The notes: generated from the sequence alone by a model not told the origin. A stretch of 33,966 bases of DNA from Clostridiales bacterium (GCA_029066805.1 JAIEFT010000044.1:138442-172407); one strand, 5' to 3'; shown: positions 1 through 8,967, numbered from the stretch's first letter. Numbers and translations are program-made.

Positions 1-1
1 G

Positions 2-2161
2 TGGTCGGACGGCGTAACGGAAGCGTTGCGAACGGATAATAATGTGCAAGCGGATATAACCGTCAGTGCAATTTTCGCTAAGAAAAAGTATAACGTAACG
101 TATGCTACCGACGATAACGGCGCGTTATCGGGTGAGGCTAAACAAGTAGTTGAATACGGTAACGACGCAACAGAGGTAACGGCGATACCGAACGAGGGAT
201 ATGAGTTTGTTAAGTGGTCGGACGGCGTAACGGAAGCGACTCGAACGGATAATAATGTGCAAGCGGATATAACCGTCAGTGCAATTTTCGGCAAGAAGAA
301 GTATAGTGTTATGTATGTTACCGATGGAAACGGTCATATACAAGGTGAATCCTTTCAAAATGTAGAGCAAGGCGAAACCGCAGCAGAAGTAACGGCGATA
401 CCGAACGAGGGATACGAGTTTAAAGAGTGGTCGGACGGCGTAAACACGGCGACGCGGCAGGACGACAGGATTTTTTCGGAGTTGACAGTAAAAGCAGAGT
501 TTCGAAAAAAGACGTATTATAAATTGCAATATCTTGTTAACGGTGAGGGCGGATCTATCCAAGGCTACACTATACAGTACGTTGCACACGGCGAGAGCGG
601 AAGCACGGTCATAGCCGTGCCGGACGAAGGCTATGAGTTTGCGTATTGGAGCGGATTCGGCATTTTCAATATAGCGGCACGAACGGATAACAATATCACT
701 CAGGATACAACTATTGTTGCAATTTTTCGGCGTAAGGAGGTGCAAGTAGAGTATAAAGGGGCTAATGGCGGGAGTATCTACTATATTAAAAATGTTCACA
801 CAATATATTACGGCGAACAAAGCTCTGTAGTGCGCGCCAACCCGTATAAGGGCTACGTATTTTTATACTGGTCGGACGGACTTAAATCAGCCGAGCGCAC
901 AGAGTATAATGTAACGAGCGATATGGTGCTGACCGCGTATTTCGGTTACAGTGCAGAATATAAGGTGAATGGGCACGGCAGAATAAAAGGCGAAATCTAT
1001 CAGGCGGTATTGCCCGACGATGATTTTTCGCAAGTGGAGGCAGTGCCCGACGAAGGGTATGCATTCGGCGGCTGGTCGGATCTGCAAGTGCAGAATTTAC
1101 GTAAAGACACAAATGCGGAACGGTGTATCGAGCATATTGCGTACTTTGAGCCTATTGTAAAAACGTTTAGCTTTGATTACGGCATAGCAAGCGGTGTACC
1201 GATGGAAAGCGCCGTTACTATCAGCAGAGAAAATATCGTACTTGAAGGATATCCTACGCCCACATTATCCGGCTATACTTTTGAGGGCTGGTACGCCGAC
1301 AGTGACTACAAATTAAAGGTGATCAACGGCGACGGCAGATACATGCTCGGGTATTACGGTTTTTCTTTGGATACGGACACTCTGTATGCGCGGTGGAAGC
1401 CGTCGGACGATAGCAGGCGCGTGTTCAAAATATTGCTCGTGTTTGTTAATGAAGTTAAAGCTAAGATATATCCCTCCCCTAAATATGGCGACGGTGTGCT
1501 ACGCGACGTTCATCACCTAATGACAACTATAGATAGGGAGTATTGCATAATTTTGCATGACTATGCAATCTACTATTTGCGCGATTGGCTGTCAGAATTA
1601 ACGGACGTAGAGATCGACGCTTATTTTACTATTGATCCGATAAGTGAGGAAAACATAAGAACCTTCCCCGATTTTTATTCGTTGATACCGGAGTCTATAT
1701 CCGAAACCAAGCCGCTATATACGTCGTATAACAGTGTTTTGTTTGGATGGAGTCTGAATAATTACGACGGGGCATTGGCAGTCAGAAATATAACAGGTTC
1801 TGCTACGGAAAAGTTCGGTAATATCCATTTAGATCATCTGTATTATTGTATAATGATTCACTACAGTAGACTTCAAGATTACTTGATAAAAATAAAAACA
1901 AATAGAATGGAAGAAGACCCATTTATTAATACATTTATTCATGAATTCATCCATACATGTGAAGCGACGTATGACTACAGTGAAATAGTAGAGTTTCATG
2001 ATTCATTTTATAATGCATACTTAAGAGAAGGCGTAGCAGCAATGGAGGCGTATAGGCTGTATCTTGTGGGACAACTGGAATATTGTGGGCAATTTTGCGG
2101 TATACCAAAAGATTTTTGGACAAACAAATGCGATAAAATGCTGTCTATAACGCATTATTGA
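2..2161 (+). CDS. Large repeat surface protein with C-terminal HExxH domain (5' truncated)
   Basis: The reading frame is open from base 2, so the gene begins upstream of the window; the TTG at base 26 is an internal leucine codon. The visible 720 residues start inside a series of about six units of roughly 71 residues with the pattern EGYEFxxWSDG...RTDNN...D.TV.AxF, typical of the divergent InlB B-repeat (Flg_new_2) family. One Listeria-Bacteroides (Flg_new) unit follows (about nt 1155-1400, GYTFEGWYADS). The C-terminal 240 residues are unlike the repeats and contain HEFIH (nt 1940-1954), an HExxH zinc-peptidase signature. An extracellular metallopeptidase presented on a repeat stalk is the inference; no third zinc ligand can be assigned by eye. 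The next gene starts 49 nt downstream and is probably co-transcribed. No anchor motif is seen at the C-terminus. Confidence 0.85.
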   Translation, partial: WSDGVTEALRTDNNVQADITVSAIFAKKKYNVTYATDDNGALSGEAKQVVEYGNDATEVTAIPNEGYEFVKWSDGVTEATRTDNNVQADITVSAIFGKKKYSVMYVTDGNGHIQGESFQNVEQGETAAEVTAIPNEGYEFKEWSDGVNTATRQDDRIFSELTVKAEFRKKTYYKLQYLVNGEGGSIQGYTIQYVAHGESGSTVIAVPDEGYEFAYWSGFGIFNIAARTDNNITQDTTIVAIFRRKEVQVEYKGANGGSIYYIKNVHTIYYGEQSSVVRANPYKGYVFLYWSDGLKSAERTEYNVTSDMVLTAYFGYSAEYKVNGHGRIKGEIYQAVLPDDDFSQVEAVPDEGYAFGGWSDLQVQNLRKDTNAERCIEHIAYFEPIVKTFSFDYGIASGVPMESAVTISRENIVLEGYPTPTLSGYTFEGWYADSDYKLKVINGDGRYMLGYYGFSLDTDTLYARWKPSDDSRRVFKILLVFVNEVKAKIYPSPKYGDGVLRDVHHLMTTIDREYCIILHDYAIYYLRDWLSELTDVEIDAYFTIDPISEENIRTFPDFYSLIPESISETKPLYTSYNSVLFGWSLNNYDGALAVRNITGSATEKFGNIHLDHLYYCIMIHYSRLQDYLIKIKTNRMEEDPFINTFIHEFIHTCEATYDYSEIVEFHDSFYNAYLREGVAAMEAYRLYLVGQLEYCGQFCGIPKDFWTNKCDKMLSITHY

Positions 2162-2210
2162 TAGTGCGTTTGATATGATTGATATTATTTTACCAAGGAG
2201 GGTTTAAGTA

Positions 2211-5200
2211 ATGAAAACAAGGACAAAAACGAGTATTTTACTTGCGTTGGTAATGGCGGTTGCCGTGGCTATCGCCCTACTGTGCACACAAGTAAAAACC
2301 AACAAGGCATTTGCCGACGAAGTGGATGCGGAGCTTTCCGCCGAATTCAGTGTATCTGATGAAATCGAGCGCGTTGATGCAGAATATGAATTTATTGTGC
2401 TAAACGACACCGAATGCAGTGTGAGAATCACTAATTGCGGTGATGTAACAATAGCGCTCATTCCGGATTATACGGAAATCGACGGCAAACAGTATACGGT
2501 AACCGAAATCGACGACAACGGATTTATGTCGTCTCCTAATCTGATTCGAGTCGATTTGCGTAATACGATCAAGCGAATCGGGTACGGCGCTTTTGCCGAT
2601 TGTGCAAAGCTTAAAAGAATCAACCTGGCAAATGTGCAGGAAATCGATGACTGCGCTTTTGAGGAATGTCCCGAATTGGCAGAAATATTAATACCTGCAT
2701 CCGTCAAGAAAATCGGTACATACATTTTTCGTGGTAATAATACGAAGGTGATGGTGCGTGCGGAGGCTGTGGGCGAGCAATGGTCGGCTTCGTGGAATAA
2801 GAGGAATGACAATCAAGATGTGGAGTTTAGCAGTAAATATAAACATCCGATGGAATTGAAGACTGTTTACGATACTACCGCACGTTCTGCACAGCCTATT
2901 GGATACGCTATTGCCGAAGGACAGCCGCGTAATGAAGATTATTATGACCCGATAACAGAAGATAATTATGAAGATAAAACCCATAAATTTGAAGAAAGCA
3001 TATTTATTCCTGCGGAGTATAATGGCAAACCTATAATGAAAATAGCCGATGACGCGTTTTACGACGTATCGTTTAGTCAATTGATTGTAGAATATGCGCA
3101 AGAACCGTTGACGATAGGGAATAGGGCCTTTACAAATACCAAAGGGGAAAGTATTGTAATAAATCGCCCTGTACGCTTTTGTAATGATAATAATGTAGAA
3201 ACTAAAAATATATTCAGTCGTTCGTCTGCACGATCAATCGTGTTGCCTAATAGTGTAACTAAGCTTGTTGATTCTATGTTTGCGGGCTGTTCAAGATTGA
3301 GTAATATCTTTTTTGCAGAGCCTGTTAACATAAATTTTTCTTACACAGATTTAGACTCTTATTTGGACGCACAAAATAAAGAAGATTTAGACGTATATTT
3401 GCAAAACAAGGTTAACGGCGATGACGATTTAGGTTATGAGCAAAAAGTAACGCGCCTAAGAGAGCTATGTATTATTAAGAAATTAACTAGAGATTGTGAA
3501 TCTGGCGTCGTTGATATACCCGGCTCGTCAGGCGTTATTGCAATCGGAAATAACGTATTTCAAGGAACGACTGCAATATCGGAGCTGCATTTGTACGATA
3601 CCATTCAATCGGTCGGTTCTACTATTTTGTCCGGGTGGGATAATGACAAACAAATCGTATATGTGTATATTGATAACAATGATGAAGATGCCGAAAGTAA
3701 TTATGATAACTGGCACACTAAGTGGCAAAGCAGTTTTACAAATGTTAAAGTGATCAAAACTTATTATACCGTTACTTTTGATCCCGATGGCGGGAAATTT
3801 GTGGATAGCGATAAAGCTACTATCCATAAACTCATCAAATACGGAAATCGGATAGGTGACCTGCCGGAGGTCGAAAAGTTAGGCTATCAGTTTATTGGAT
3901 GGAAGTCGGAAGACGGAACGGAATATAAGTCTTCGACTATTTATCAAGAATACAAGGATATAACGTTAAAGGCGAAATGGGAGCGTATTATATATACTAT
4001 AACATTTGACCCGGAAGGCGGGGAGGGCGGTACGAAAATCGGTTATGCATTTATGAACGGACCGTTGCCCGACGCGGTCGCTCCTACAAAGTTGGGGTCT
4101 ACGTTTAGAGGCTATTATACGGAAAGGAATGGCAATGGAAAAATATATTACCATTACAATATGGATAAGGCATGCATTTGGACGCATGACGGGGATTTAA
4201 CCTTATATGCAGACTGGGAGATAAACGCGTATACTGTAAATCTACATAGCGGATATGACAAAAATGAAGTGCTTGTAAAAATACCCGTAACTTATGATCA
4301 AGGGATGCCGCTTTATCTGCAAGCGCCCCAACGGCTTGGATACACATTTATGGGTTATTATGACGAAATGAACGGCGCGGGCAATAAGTATTACAATGCA
4401 GATATGACCAGCGCTAAAGAATGGAATAAAGCAGATAACGGTGATTTGTATGCGGATTGGAAGTTGATTGACTATAAAATTAACTATGAATTGAACGGTG
4501 GTACAAATAAAGGAAATAACCCCGACACATTCAATATTGAGAATGCGGGAATATTAAACGACGCAACTCACGAAACGCTGTACTTTGACGGCTGGATATG
4601 TGAAGGGGAAAAGATAACGAGCTTAGTCGGCATAACAAAAGATATAACCTTAACGGCAACTTGGACGGATGTAAAAACTATTCGCGTTACTAAGGCTTTT
4701 TCTACTCTGACGGTTGACGTTCCCAAGGCAAGCATTATTATGGATTGTGCTTTTTCCGATAATTGCAACATCGTATTTACTTCCAAAGTTGTTACGGCTA
4801 TGATTAGCGGAAACGGGCGCGTGTACAATATGTCTATTATCATCTCAAACAGAGATACGGATTTTGGATTGGTTTTGAATCATATCAGTGTTGTAGCTAC
4901 GTCATCATTCTGTGCTATTAATATGTCGTCTCAGCAAACGCTATACTTGATGACTGTCGGAGTGGTTACAATACATGGCTATTCGCCCACTAACGGGCAC
5001 GGGAAAGCTGCAATCTCTTGCCATAATCTTGTAATCGGTTCTCTGGCTAATTACGAGCATACCTTAACTGTTAACGGCGGCAATGGCTCTGACGGTAAGG
5101 ATGGTAAGGACGGTAAGGATGGTAATAATGGCGGCGTCGCCATCGAAGCCGAAACCGTTATAATTACTTGTGACAACGTGACTATAGTGGGCGGTTCGGG

Positions 5201-5504
5201 AGGAAAAGGCGGAAGTAGTGTTATGACAATGCCCGATGGTAAAAAAATCACTGGGACCGGATTTAAAGGATTTGGCGGATATGGCGTTAGTCCGGTAAGC
5301 GGCGAAGTTTATGTGACGGAAAATTTCAGTCATGTGAATCTTAAAAAAGGTCAAGATGGTAAAGATGGTAGCGGACAAGGCGGTCTAATAAGACCGCCGA
5401 GACCCGAAGATTTGAGTTACACTACACCGGTCGTAAAGCCGTGGAATCCAAATTTACCTATTACTCCGCCTATAGGAGGCATTATTCCCACATCTAATCC
5501 GTAA
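2211..5504 (+). CDS. Secreted BspA-type LRR / Flg_new repeat protein with collagen-like tract
   Basis: A 1097-residue secreted protein. AAGGAGG (2195-2201) precedes the ATG; residues 1-36 form a signal peptide (basic start, long hydrophobic core, A-F-A-D-E cleavage region). Order of parts: two stretches of BspA-type leucine-rich repeat (LRR_5; residues about 75-195 and 260-510, e.g. 'IKRIGYGAFADCAKLKRINL'), four Listeria-Bacteroides Flg_new repeats (about 520-825, each with YTVTFDPDGG-type starts and GYxFxGW), a serine/isoleucine-rich region that may be a beta-solenoid, a Gly-Asp-Lys collagen-like run (GKDGKDGKDG, around nt 5083-5130) in a glycine-rich zone, and a proline-rich tail. No LPXTG, GW or SLH anchor is visible, so attachment is unknown. 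The family is linked to adhesion or extracellular binding; no ligand can be named. It follows the truncated repeat protein by 49 nt, probably in one operon. Confidence 0.9.
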   Translation: MKTRTKTSILLALVMAVAVAIALLCTQVKTNKAFADEVDAELSAEFSVSDEIERVDAEYEFIVLNDTECSVRITNCGDVTIALIPDYTEIDGKQYTVTEIDDNGFMSSPNLIRVDLRNTIKRIGYGAFADCAKLKRINLANVQEIDDCAFEECPELAEILIPASVKKIGTYIFRGNNTKVMVRAEAVGEQWSASWNKRNDNQDVEFSSKYKHPMELKTVYDTTARSAQPIGYAIAEGQPRNEDYYDPITEDNYEDKTHKFEESIFIPAEYNGKPIMKIADDAFYDVSFSQLIVEYAQEPLTIGNRAFTNTKGESIVINRPVRFCNDNNVETKNIFSRSSARSIVLPNSVTKLVDSMFAGCSRLSNIFFAEPVNINFSYTDLDSYLDAQNKEDLDVYLQNKVNGDDDLGYEQKVTRLRELCIIKKLTRDCESGVVDIPGSSGVIAIGNNVFQGTTAISELHLYDTIQSVGSTILSGWDNDKQIVYVYIDNNDEDAESNYDNWHTKWQSSFTNVKVIKTYYTVTFDPDGGKFVDSDKATIHKLIKYGNRIGDLPEVEKLGYQFIGWKSEDGTEYKSSTIYQEYKDITLKAKWERIIYTITFDPEGGEGGTKIGYAFMNGPLPDAVAPTKLGSTFRGYYTERNGNGKIYYHYNMDKACIWTHDGDLTLYADWEINAYTVNLHSGYDKNEVLVKIPVTYDQGMPLYLQAPQRLGYTFMGYYDEMNGAGNKYYNADMTSAKEWNKADNGDLYADWKLIDYKINYELNGGTNKGNNPDTFNIENAGILNDATHETLYFDGWICEGEKITSLVGITKDITLTATWTDVKTIRVTKAFSTLTVDVPKASIIMDCAFSDNCNIVFTSKVVTAMISGNGRVYNMSIIISNRDTDFGLVLNHISVVATSSFCAINMSSQQTLYLMTVGVVTIHGYSPTNGHGKAAISCHNLVIGSLANYEHTLTVNGGNGSDGKDGKDGKDGNNGGVAIEAETVIITCDNVTIVGGSGGKGGSSVMTMPDGKKITGTGFKGFGGYGVSPVSGEVYVTENFSHVNLKKGQDGKDGSGQGGLIRPPRPEDLSYTTPVVKPWNPNLPITPPIGGIIPTSNP

Positions 5505-5539
5505 TTTCGCCTGTTACGGTGGTATAATCGATAGCAAAC

Positions 5540-5567
5540 AAAAAACCGCGGCGTTCCGCGGTTTTTT
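5540..5567. terminator. Bidirectional rho-independent terminator
   Basis: Perfect hairpin AACCGCGG-CGTT-CCGCGGTT flanked by A6 and T6. It lies between convergent genes (LRR protein and acyl carrier protein) and can end both transcripts. Confidence 0.9.
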
Positions 5568-5591
5568 GTTGTGTTCGTTTTTATATTCGGA

Positions 5592-5810
5592 TTAGCCTTC
5601 CAAAAGGTCGCAAAGGTCGCCGACGGTTACGATCTTGTCCATTACGTCGTCGTCGAGCGTTTTGCCCGTTTCCGATTCCAAGCTGAACATGAGCTCCATA
5701 AGCGCGAGCGAGTCGGCTTTGAGGTCGTTTGCGAAGGTCGTGTCGCGGGTGATTTTGCTTGCGTCTATTCCGAAGTATTCGGCAAGCTCCTGCTGGATTT
5801 TTTCAAACAT
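5592..5810 (-). CDS. acpP: Acyl carrier protein
   Basis: A 72-residue acyl carrier protein, which carries growing acyl chains on a 4'-phosphopantetheine arm in fatty acid synthesis (cytoplasm). The attachment motif D33-S34-L35 sits in 'LKADSLALMELMFSLE' at the start of helix 2, and the acidic composition and length are normal for AcpP. The minus-strand start ATG is preceded by AAGGAGAA at suitable spacing. It stands alone here, without fab genes, so it could serve a specialised acyl pathway; a general AcpP role is more likely. It is separated from the ilvD-like gene by a block of repeats. Confidence 0.93.
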   Translation of the reverse strand: MFEKIQQELAEYFGIDASKITRDTTFANDLKADSLALMELMFSLESETGKTLDDDVMDKIVTVGDLCDLLEG

Positions 5811-5837
5811 GATTGTTGTTCTCCTTGATTGATTTTA

Positions 5838-6029
5838 TTTTTCGAGCTATGCTCGATGATAGACTAATAAAAGGATGAGATTCCTCGCTGCGCTCGGAAT
5901 GACAAGAGAGGGGGGAGCTATGCTCGATGGTTGACTGATAAAAGGATGAGATTCCTCGGTGGGCAAAAAATGCTCGGAATGACAAAGAGTGGGGGAGTGA
6001 GCTATGCTCGTTGTTGATTGACTAAGAAT
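5838..6029. repeat. Cluster of short palindromic repeats
   Basis: Three copies of GAGCTATGCTCG (near 5843, 5915 and 6000) alternate with two copies of an imperfect palindrome beginning GAGATTCCTCG and ending GCTCGGAATGACA (5877-5904 and 5948-5984; the second has a longer loop). The same palindrome recurs at 23401 and 31422 and in variant form at 19613-19722. Translated, these repeats give the spurious peptide CHSERSEESH, well known from dispersed repeats in many bacterial genomes. No gene is supported between 5811 and 6103. Confidence 0.8.
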
Positions 6030-6030
6030 G

Positions 6031-6099
6031 ATAAGGTCGCCCCTCATCCGTCAGTCTTATGACTGACACCTTCCCTCACGGGGAAGGTAATAAGGTCGC
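6031..6099. repeat. Double-hairpin element flanked by 10-bp direct repeats
   Basis: ATAAGGTCGC occurs at 6031-6040 and again at 6090-6099. Between the copies are two hairpins: GTCAGTC-TTAT-GACTGAC (6050-6067) and CCTTCCC/GGGAAGG (6069-6087). The flanking repeats could be a target duplication of a small non-autonomous element. The second hairpin may also help end transcription, but no T-run follows for the minus-strand ilvD-like gene. Confidence 0.6.
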
Positions 6100-6103
6100 T
6101 TTT

Positions 6104-7759
6104 TTAAAACTTCTTTTTGAGCACTGCGCCTTCGGGGGCGGTGGTGACTAGGTTTTGGTATCTGAGCAGCCAGCCGATCGCGTTGGGGTCTTTGGGACGG
6201 AGTTTTTTCTGGCGGGCTTGCAGCTCCTTTGCGGGAACGTCCAAGTTGATCTTGCCCGTCGCTATATCTATCTTTATCGCGTCGCCGTCCTTGACGAGCG
6301 CAATCTTTCCGCCGTCTGCCGCTTCGGGGCTGACGTGACCTATGACCGTGCCGCGCGTCGCGCCGGATATCCTTCCGTCGGTAACGATCGGAACGTCGTT
6401 TTCGAGACCCATGCCGACTATTGCCGCGGCGGTCGTGAGCATTTCGCGCATGCCCGGTCCGCCCTTAGGACCTTCATAGCGAATGACTACCACGTCGCCT
6501 TTTTTGACTCTTCCGGAATATATGGCTTCCACTGCCTCGCTTTCGCGGTCGAAGCACTTGGCTTTGCCTGCTATCGTTTTGGTTTTGCCCATGCGCTTGA
6601 CAAGCGCGCCGAGCTCTGCGAGGCTGCCCTTAAGCACCGTTATGCCGCCGACGGGGGATATGGGACTGTCTATCTTGTGAATCACATTCTCGTCGGTTAC
6701 GTGTGCGTGCTCGTATGTCGTGGCGAGCGATTGTCCTGCGACGGTGCGAAGCGAACCGTCGATTAAGTTCTTTTTGGCTAACTCGTGCAATACCGCTTGA
6801 ACGCCGCCGGCGCGGTGGAAGTCCGCCATGTCGTAGTCGCTGTACGGTTGCAGAGCCGCAAGTACGGGCGTGCTGTCGGATATGCTTTGTATATAGTCTA
6901 ATGTGATCGGGATATTAAATTCCGCCGCTACTGCCGTTATGTGCAAAACGGTGTCGGAGCAGCCGCCAAGCGCCATGTCTAATCTGAGCGCGTTGGTCAA
7001 CGCACGTTTATTAAGTATCATCTTGGGCGTGTCGGCGTTGCGAACAAGCTCGCATATGCACAGCCCGCTGTTTTTGGCTATGCGTATACGCTCGCCGCCG
7101 AGCGCGGGCGCTGTGCCGCTATACGGCAACGCCATGCCCAAAGCTTCGAGCGCGCAACCGAGCGGGTTTGCGGCGAACATGCCGTTGCCGCTGCCTGCCG
7201 AGGGGCAAGCAACGTCTTCCGCTTGCGTAAGCTCGTCAAGGCTCATCGCACCGCGCTTGACCTTGCCCACGCCTTCGTACAGCGCAGAAAGCCCTATCTT
7301 TTTGCCGGCTTTATTTATTCCGCTTTCCATAGGTCCGCCGACCACGAATATCGACGGAATATTAACGCGCGCCGCGCCCATTAGCATGCCCGCAATCGCG
7401 CAGTCTGTATTGGGAACAAACACGACGCCGTCAAACCCGTGTGCCACTAACATGGTTTCCACACTGTCGGCTATAAGCTCGCGCGAGGGCAGGGCGTACT
7501 TTAGTCCCGCGCCGCCAGCCGCTATGCCGCCGGCAACGCTCGGCATGGGCAGCGTGACCGGCGTTCCTCCGCCCGCGTATATGCCCGCCTTGACCGCGTC
7601 TTCTATATCGTCCAAGTGAATGTGCCCGGGCACGATGTCCGAGCGCGAGGAAATAACGGCAATGAGCGGTTTATTAAGCTCGTTGTCGGTCAGTCCCAAA
7701 GCTTTAAGCGTGGCTCTGCCCGGAGTTTTTTCCATTCCTGTGTAAAGTTCCTGTGACAT
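6104..7759 (-). CDS. IlvD/Edd-family dehydratase-like protein lacking cluster ligands
   Basis: A 551-residue, full-length member of the dihydroxy-acid dehydratase / 6-phosphogluconate dehydratase family. Family landmarks are clear: [18 protein letters not shown], '[11 protein letters not shown]', [18 protein letters not shown]. Residues that bind the Fe-S cluster and Mg2+ in IlvD are changed: the NCDK motif reads N-T118-D-C120, the GSC motif reads G-S190-G191, and the VDDG/VCDG motif reads V-A76-G77. The catalytic-region serine in ISGAT is kept. The frame is intact, so this is not simple decay. It may act on another substrate with different chemistry, or be catalytically dead; dihydroxy-acid dehydratase activity should not be assumed. 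No other ilv gene is adjacent. Start ATG has AAAGGA upstream and its own promoter (7792-7820). Confidence 0.85.
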   Translation of the reverse strand: MSQELYTGMEKTPGRATLKALGLTDNELNKPLIAVISSRSDIVPGHIHLDDIEDAVKAGIYAGGGTPVTLPMPSVAGGIAAGGAGLKYALPSRELIADSVETMLVAHGFDGVVFVPNTDCAIAGMLMGAARVNIPSIFVVGGPMESGINKAGKKIGLSALYEGVGKVKRGAMSLDELTQAEDVACPSAGSGNGMFAANPLGCALEALGMALPYSGTAPALGGERIRIAKNSGLCICELVRNADTPKMILNKRALTNALRLDMALGGCSDTVLHITAVAAEFNIPITLDYIQSISDSTPVLAALQPYSDYDMADFHRAGGVQAVLHELAKKNLIDGSLRTVAGQSLATTYEHAHVTDENVIHKIDSPISPVGGITVLKGSLAELGALVKRMGKTKTIAGKAKCFDRESEAVEAIYSGRVKKGDVVVIRYEGPKGGPGMREMLTTAAAIVGMGLENDVPIVTDGRISGATRGTVIGHVSPEAADGGKIALVKDGDAIKIDIATGKINLDVPAKELQARQKKLRPKDPNAIGWLLRYQNLVTTAPEGAVLKKKF

Positions 7760-7791
7760 AAAGGCTTCCTTTCGTGTTTAGCTTATTGAAT

Positions 7792-7820
7792 ATTTTAGCA
7801 CTATTGCCGTCGTTTGTCAA
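7792..7820 (-). promoter_or_regulatory. Sigma-A-type promoter of the ilvD-like gene
   Basis: On the minus strand TTGACA (7815-7820) and TAAAAT (7792-7797) are 17 bp apart, about 30 nt before the start codon. Confidence 0.75.
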
Positions 7821-7827
7821 TTTTTAT

Positions 7828-7872
7828 GCACAAAAAAAGGACGAAAACAAAGCGTTTAAGTCCTTTTTGTGC
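7828..7872 (-). terminator. Terminator of the small membrane protein gene
   Basis: Inverted repeat GCACAAAAA..GGAC / GTCC..TTTTTGTGC with a 17-nt loop just after the minus-strand gene at 7900-8214. A/T runs lie on both arms, so it may work in both directions. Confidence 0.65.
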
Positions 7873-7899
7873 TGCAATTCAGCTAAATTGTGCCGATTT

Positions 7900-8214
7900 T
7901 TACACCATCAGCGGGATGTTATACTTGCCGAAAATGTAGCTGTATACCTCGGGTACTTGTATCGCGATCGCGCTGGCTATAAGGAACAGCGCAAGTCCTA
8001 TGAACACTATGCGCAAGATCCAGCTTTCCGTCCAGCCGAGCGCGTTGTACAGTACCACAAAGTACATAAGGCAAAGCACTACCGTGCGTGTGATCGCCAT
8101 GCCCGTGAGCACGCTCTCCGGAACGTTGTTGTACACCATTATCCAGGATATTACCCACAGCACAGCGTACGCGATTAGAATTATTACCGATAACGTCTTG
8201 TCAAGCTTTTTCAT
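7900..8214 (-). CDS. Small membrane protein, three helices
   Basis: A 104-residue protein with three predicted membrane segments (about residues 8-28, 40-60 and 68-88) and a short basic N-terminus (MKKLDK). GGAGGATATC lies directly before the ATG and a TTGACT-N16-TATAAT promoter is found upstream. It ends at its own terminator, so it is a single-gene unit. I do not recognise the family; no catalytic or binding motif is visible. Confidence 0.8.
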   Translation of the reverse strand: MKKLDKTLSVIILIAYAVLWVISWIMVYNNVPESVLTGMAITRTVVLCLMYFVVLYNALGWTESWILRIVFIGLALFLIASAIAIQVPEVYSYIFGKYNIPLMV

Positions 8215-8241
8215 GATATCCTCCTTGCTTGTTACAAGTGG

Positions 8242-8269
8242 ATTATAACACTTAATTCTTAAAAGTCAA
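8242..8269 (-). promoter_or_regulatory. Promoter of the small membrane protein gene
   Basis: Minus-strand TTGACT (8264-8269), 16-bp spacer, TATAAT (8242-8247), about 27 nt before the start codon. Confidence 0.7.
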
Positions 8270-8322
8270 TATGAATAAGATTAGAAATTCATTAGAAATG
8301 CCGATTGCGCGGGCGTCCGTGT

Positions 8323-8351
8323 TTGACAAAAGCTCGGTCAAGGTATATAAT
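8323..8351 (+). promoter_or_regulatory. Consensus promoter of the thioesterase gene
   Basis: TTGACA (8323-8328), 17-bp spacer, TATAAT (8346-8351). It lies inside the longest possible reading frame (from 8271) and so moves the real start to GTG 8385. Confidence 0.85.
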
Positions 8352-8384
8352 TGCCGTAAATATTTTTACAATAGAGGTGACGGC

Positions 8385-8876
8385 GTGAAAGTTGTTTCCA
8401 AGCAGAATAATTCACATATGTGTTTGATTTGCGGCATGGATAACACCGCGGGCGTGCATGCGCAGTTTTACAATATGGAAGACGGCTCGGTGGGCGGACT
8501 GTTTACGTTCCGCTCCGAACATCAGAGCTATCCGGGCAGAGTGCACGGCGGCATGCTCGCCACCATGGTGGACGAGCTTGCGGGTAGAGTGCTGTGGACG
8601 GATCATCCCGACAAAATCGGCGTGACTATGGATATTAACGTAAAGTACCGCAAACCCGTGCCGTACGACGTGCCGCTTAAGGGCAGGGGCGTATACCTGC
8701 AAAAGCTGTCCCGCGCGTACTCCGCCAAGTGCTACATAATGAATATGGACGGCGAGGTGCTGGCAGAGGGCGAAGCAAAGTATTTGATCATGCCCGCCGA
8801 AAAAATAACCGACGCGTCGCTGGGCGAGGAATTGGATATTTACGTTCCCGACAACGTGACCGAAATAGATTTTTAG
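8385..8876 (+). CDS. PaaI-type hotdog-fold thioesterase
   Basis: A 163-residue hotdog-fold protein of the 4HBT/PaaI thioesterase family, expected to hydrolyse acyl-CoA or a related thioester. The helix motif HGG (H54-G55-G56) followed by 'MLATMVDELAG' (D63, E64) is the typical active-site segment, and the 'VNVKYRKPVPYDVPL'-like strand region follows. The N-terminus has an extra CxxC (MCLICGMDN, C13 and C16), seen in some members. Start GTG 8385 is chosen because AGAGGTGA precedes it and a consensus promoter ends at 8351; the frame upstream to 8271 would precede the transcript. The real substrate cannot be read from the sequence. Confidence 0.88.
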   Translation: MKVVSKQNNSHMCLICGMDNTAGVHAQFYNMEDGSVGGLFTFRSEHQSYPGRVHGGMLATMVDELAGRVLWTDHPDKIGVTMDINVKYRKPVPYDVPLKGRGVYLQKLSRAYSAKCYIMNMDGEVLAEGEAKYLIMPAEKITDASLGEELDIYVPDNVTEIDF

Positions 8877-8901
8877 CTGCAATGGTATTTTAAGAATGGT
8901 A

Positions 8902-8930
8902 TTGACAAATAACTAATTATGGTGTATACT
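8902..8930 (+). promoter_or_regulatory. Promoter of the SHOCT membrane protein gene
   Basis: TTGACA (8902-8907), 17-bp spacer, TATACT (8925-8930), 37 nt before the ATG at 8968. Confidence 0.8.
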
Positions 8931-8967
8931 TTTTTCAACCCGCAATATAATTAAAAGGAATAGAAAG

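Noticed and set aside
5571-5828. Plus-strand 85-codon frame opposite the acyl carrier protein
   Set aside because: Antisense shadow of acpP; the acpP frame has the DSL motif and a ribosome site.
5803-6047. Minus-strand reading frames of 60-66 codons in the repeat block (CHSERSEESH type)
   Set aside because: They are translations of dispersed palindromic repeats and have no ribosome sites.
6155-7619. Long plus-strand frames (203 and 238 codons) across the ilvD-like gene
   Set aside because: GC-skewed codon shadow of the real minus-strand gene; no starts with ribosome sites and no family resemblance.
6104-7759. Calling the ilvD-like gene a pseudogene
   Set aside because: The frame is intact at full length with promoter and ribosome site; the ligand changes are specific, not random decay.
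8271-8384. N-terminal extension of the thioesterase from ATG 8271
   Set aside because: A consensus promoter lies within it and no ribosome site precedes it.
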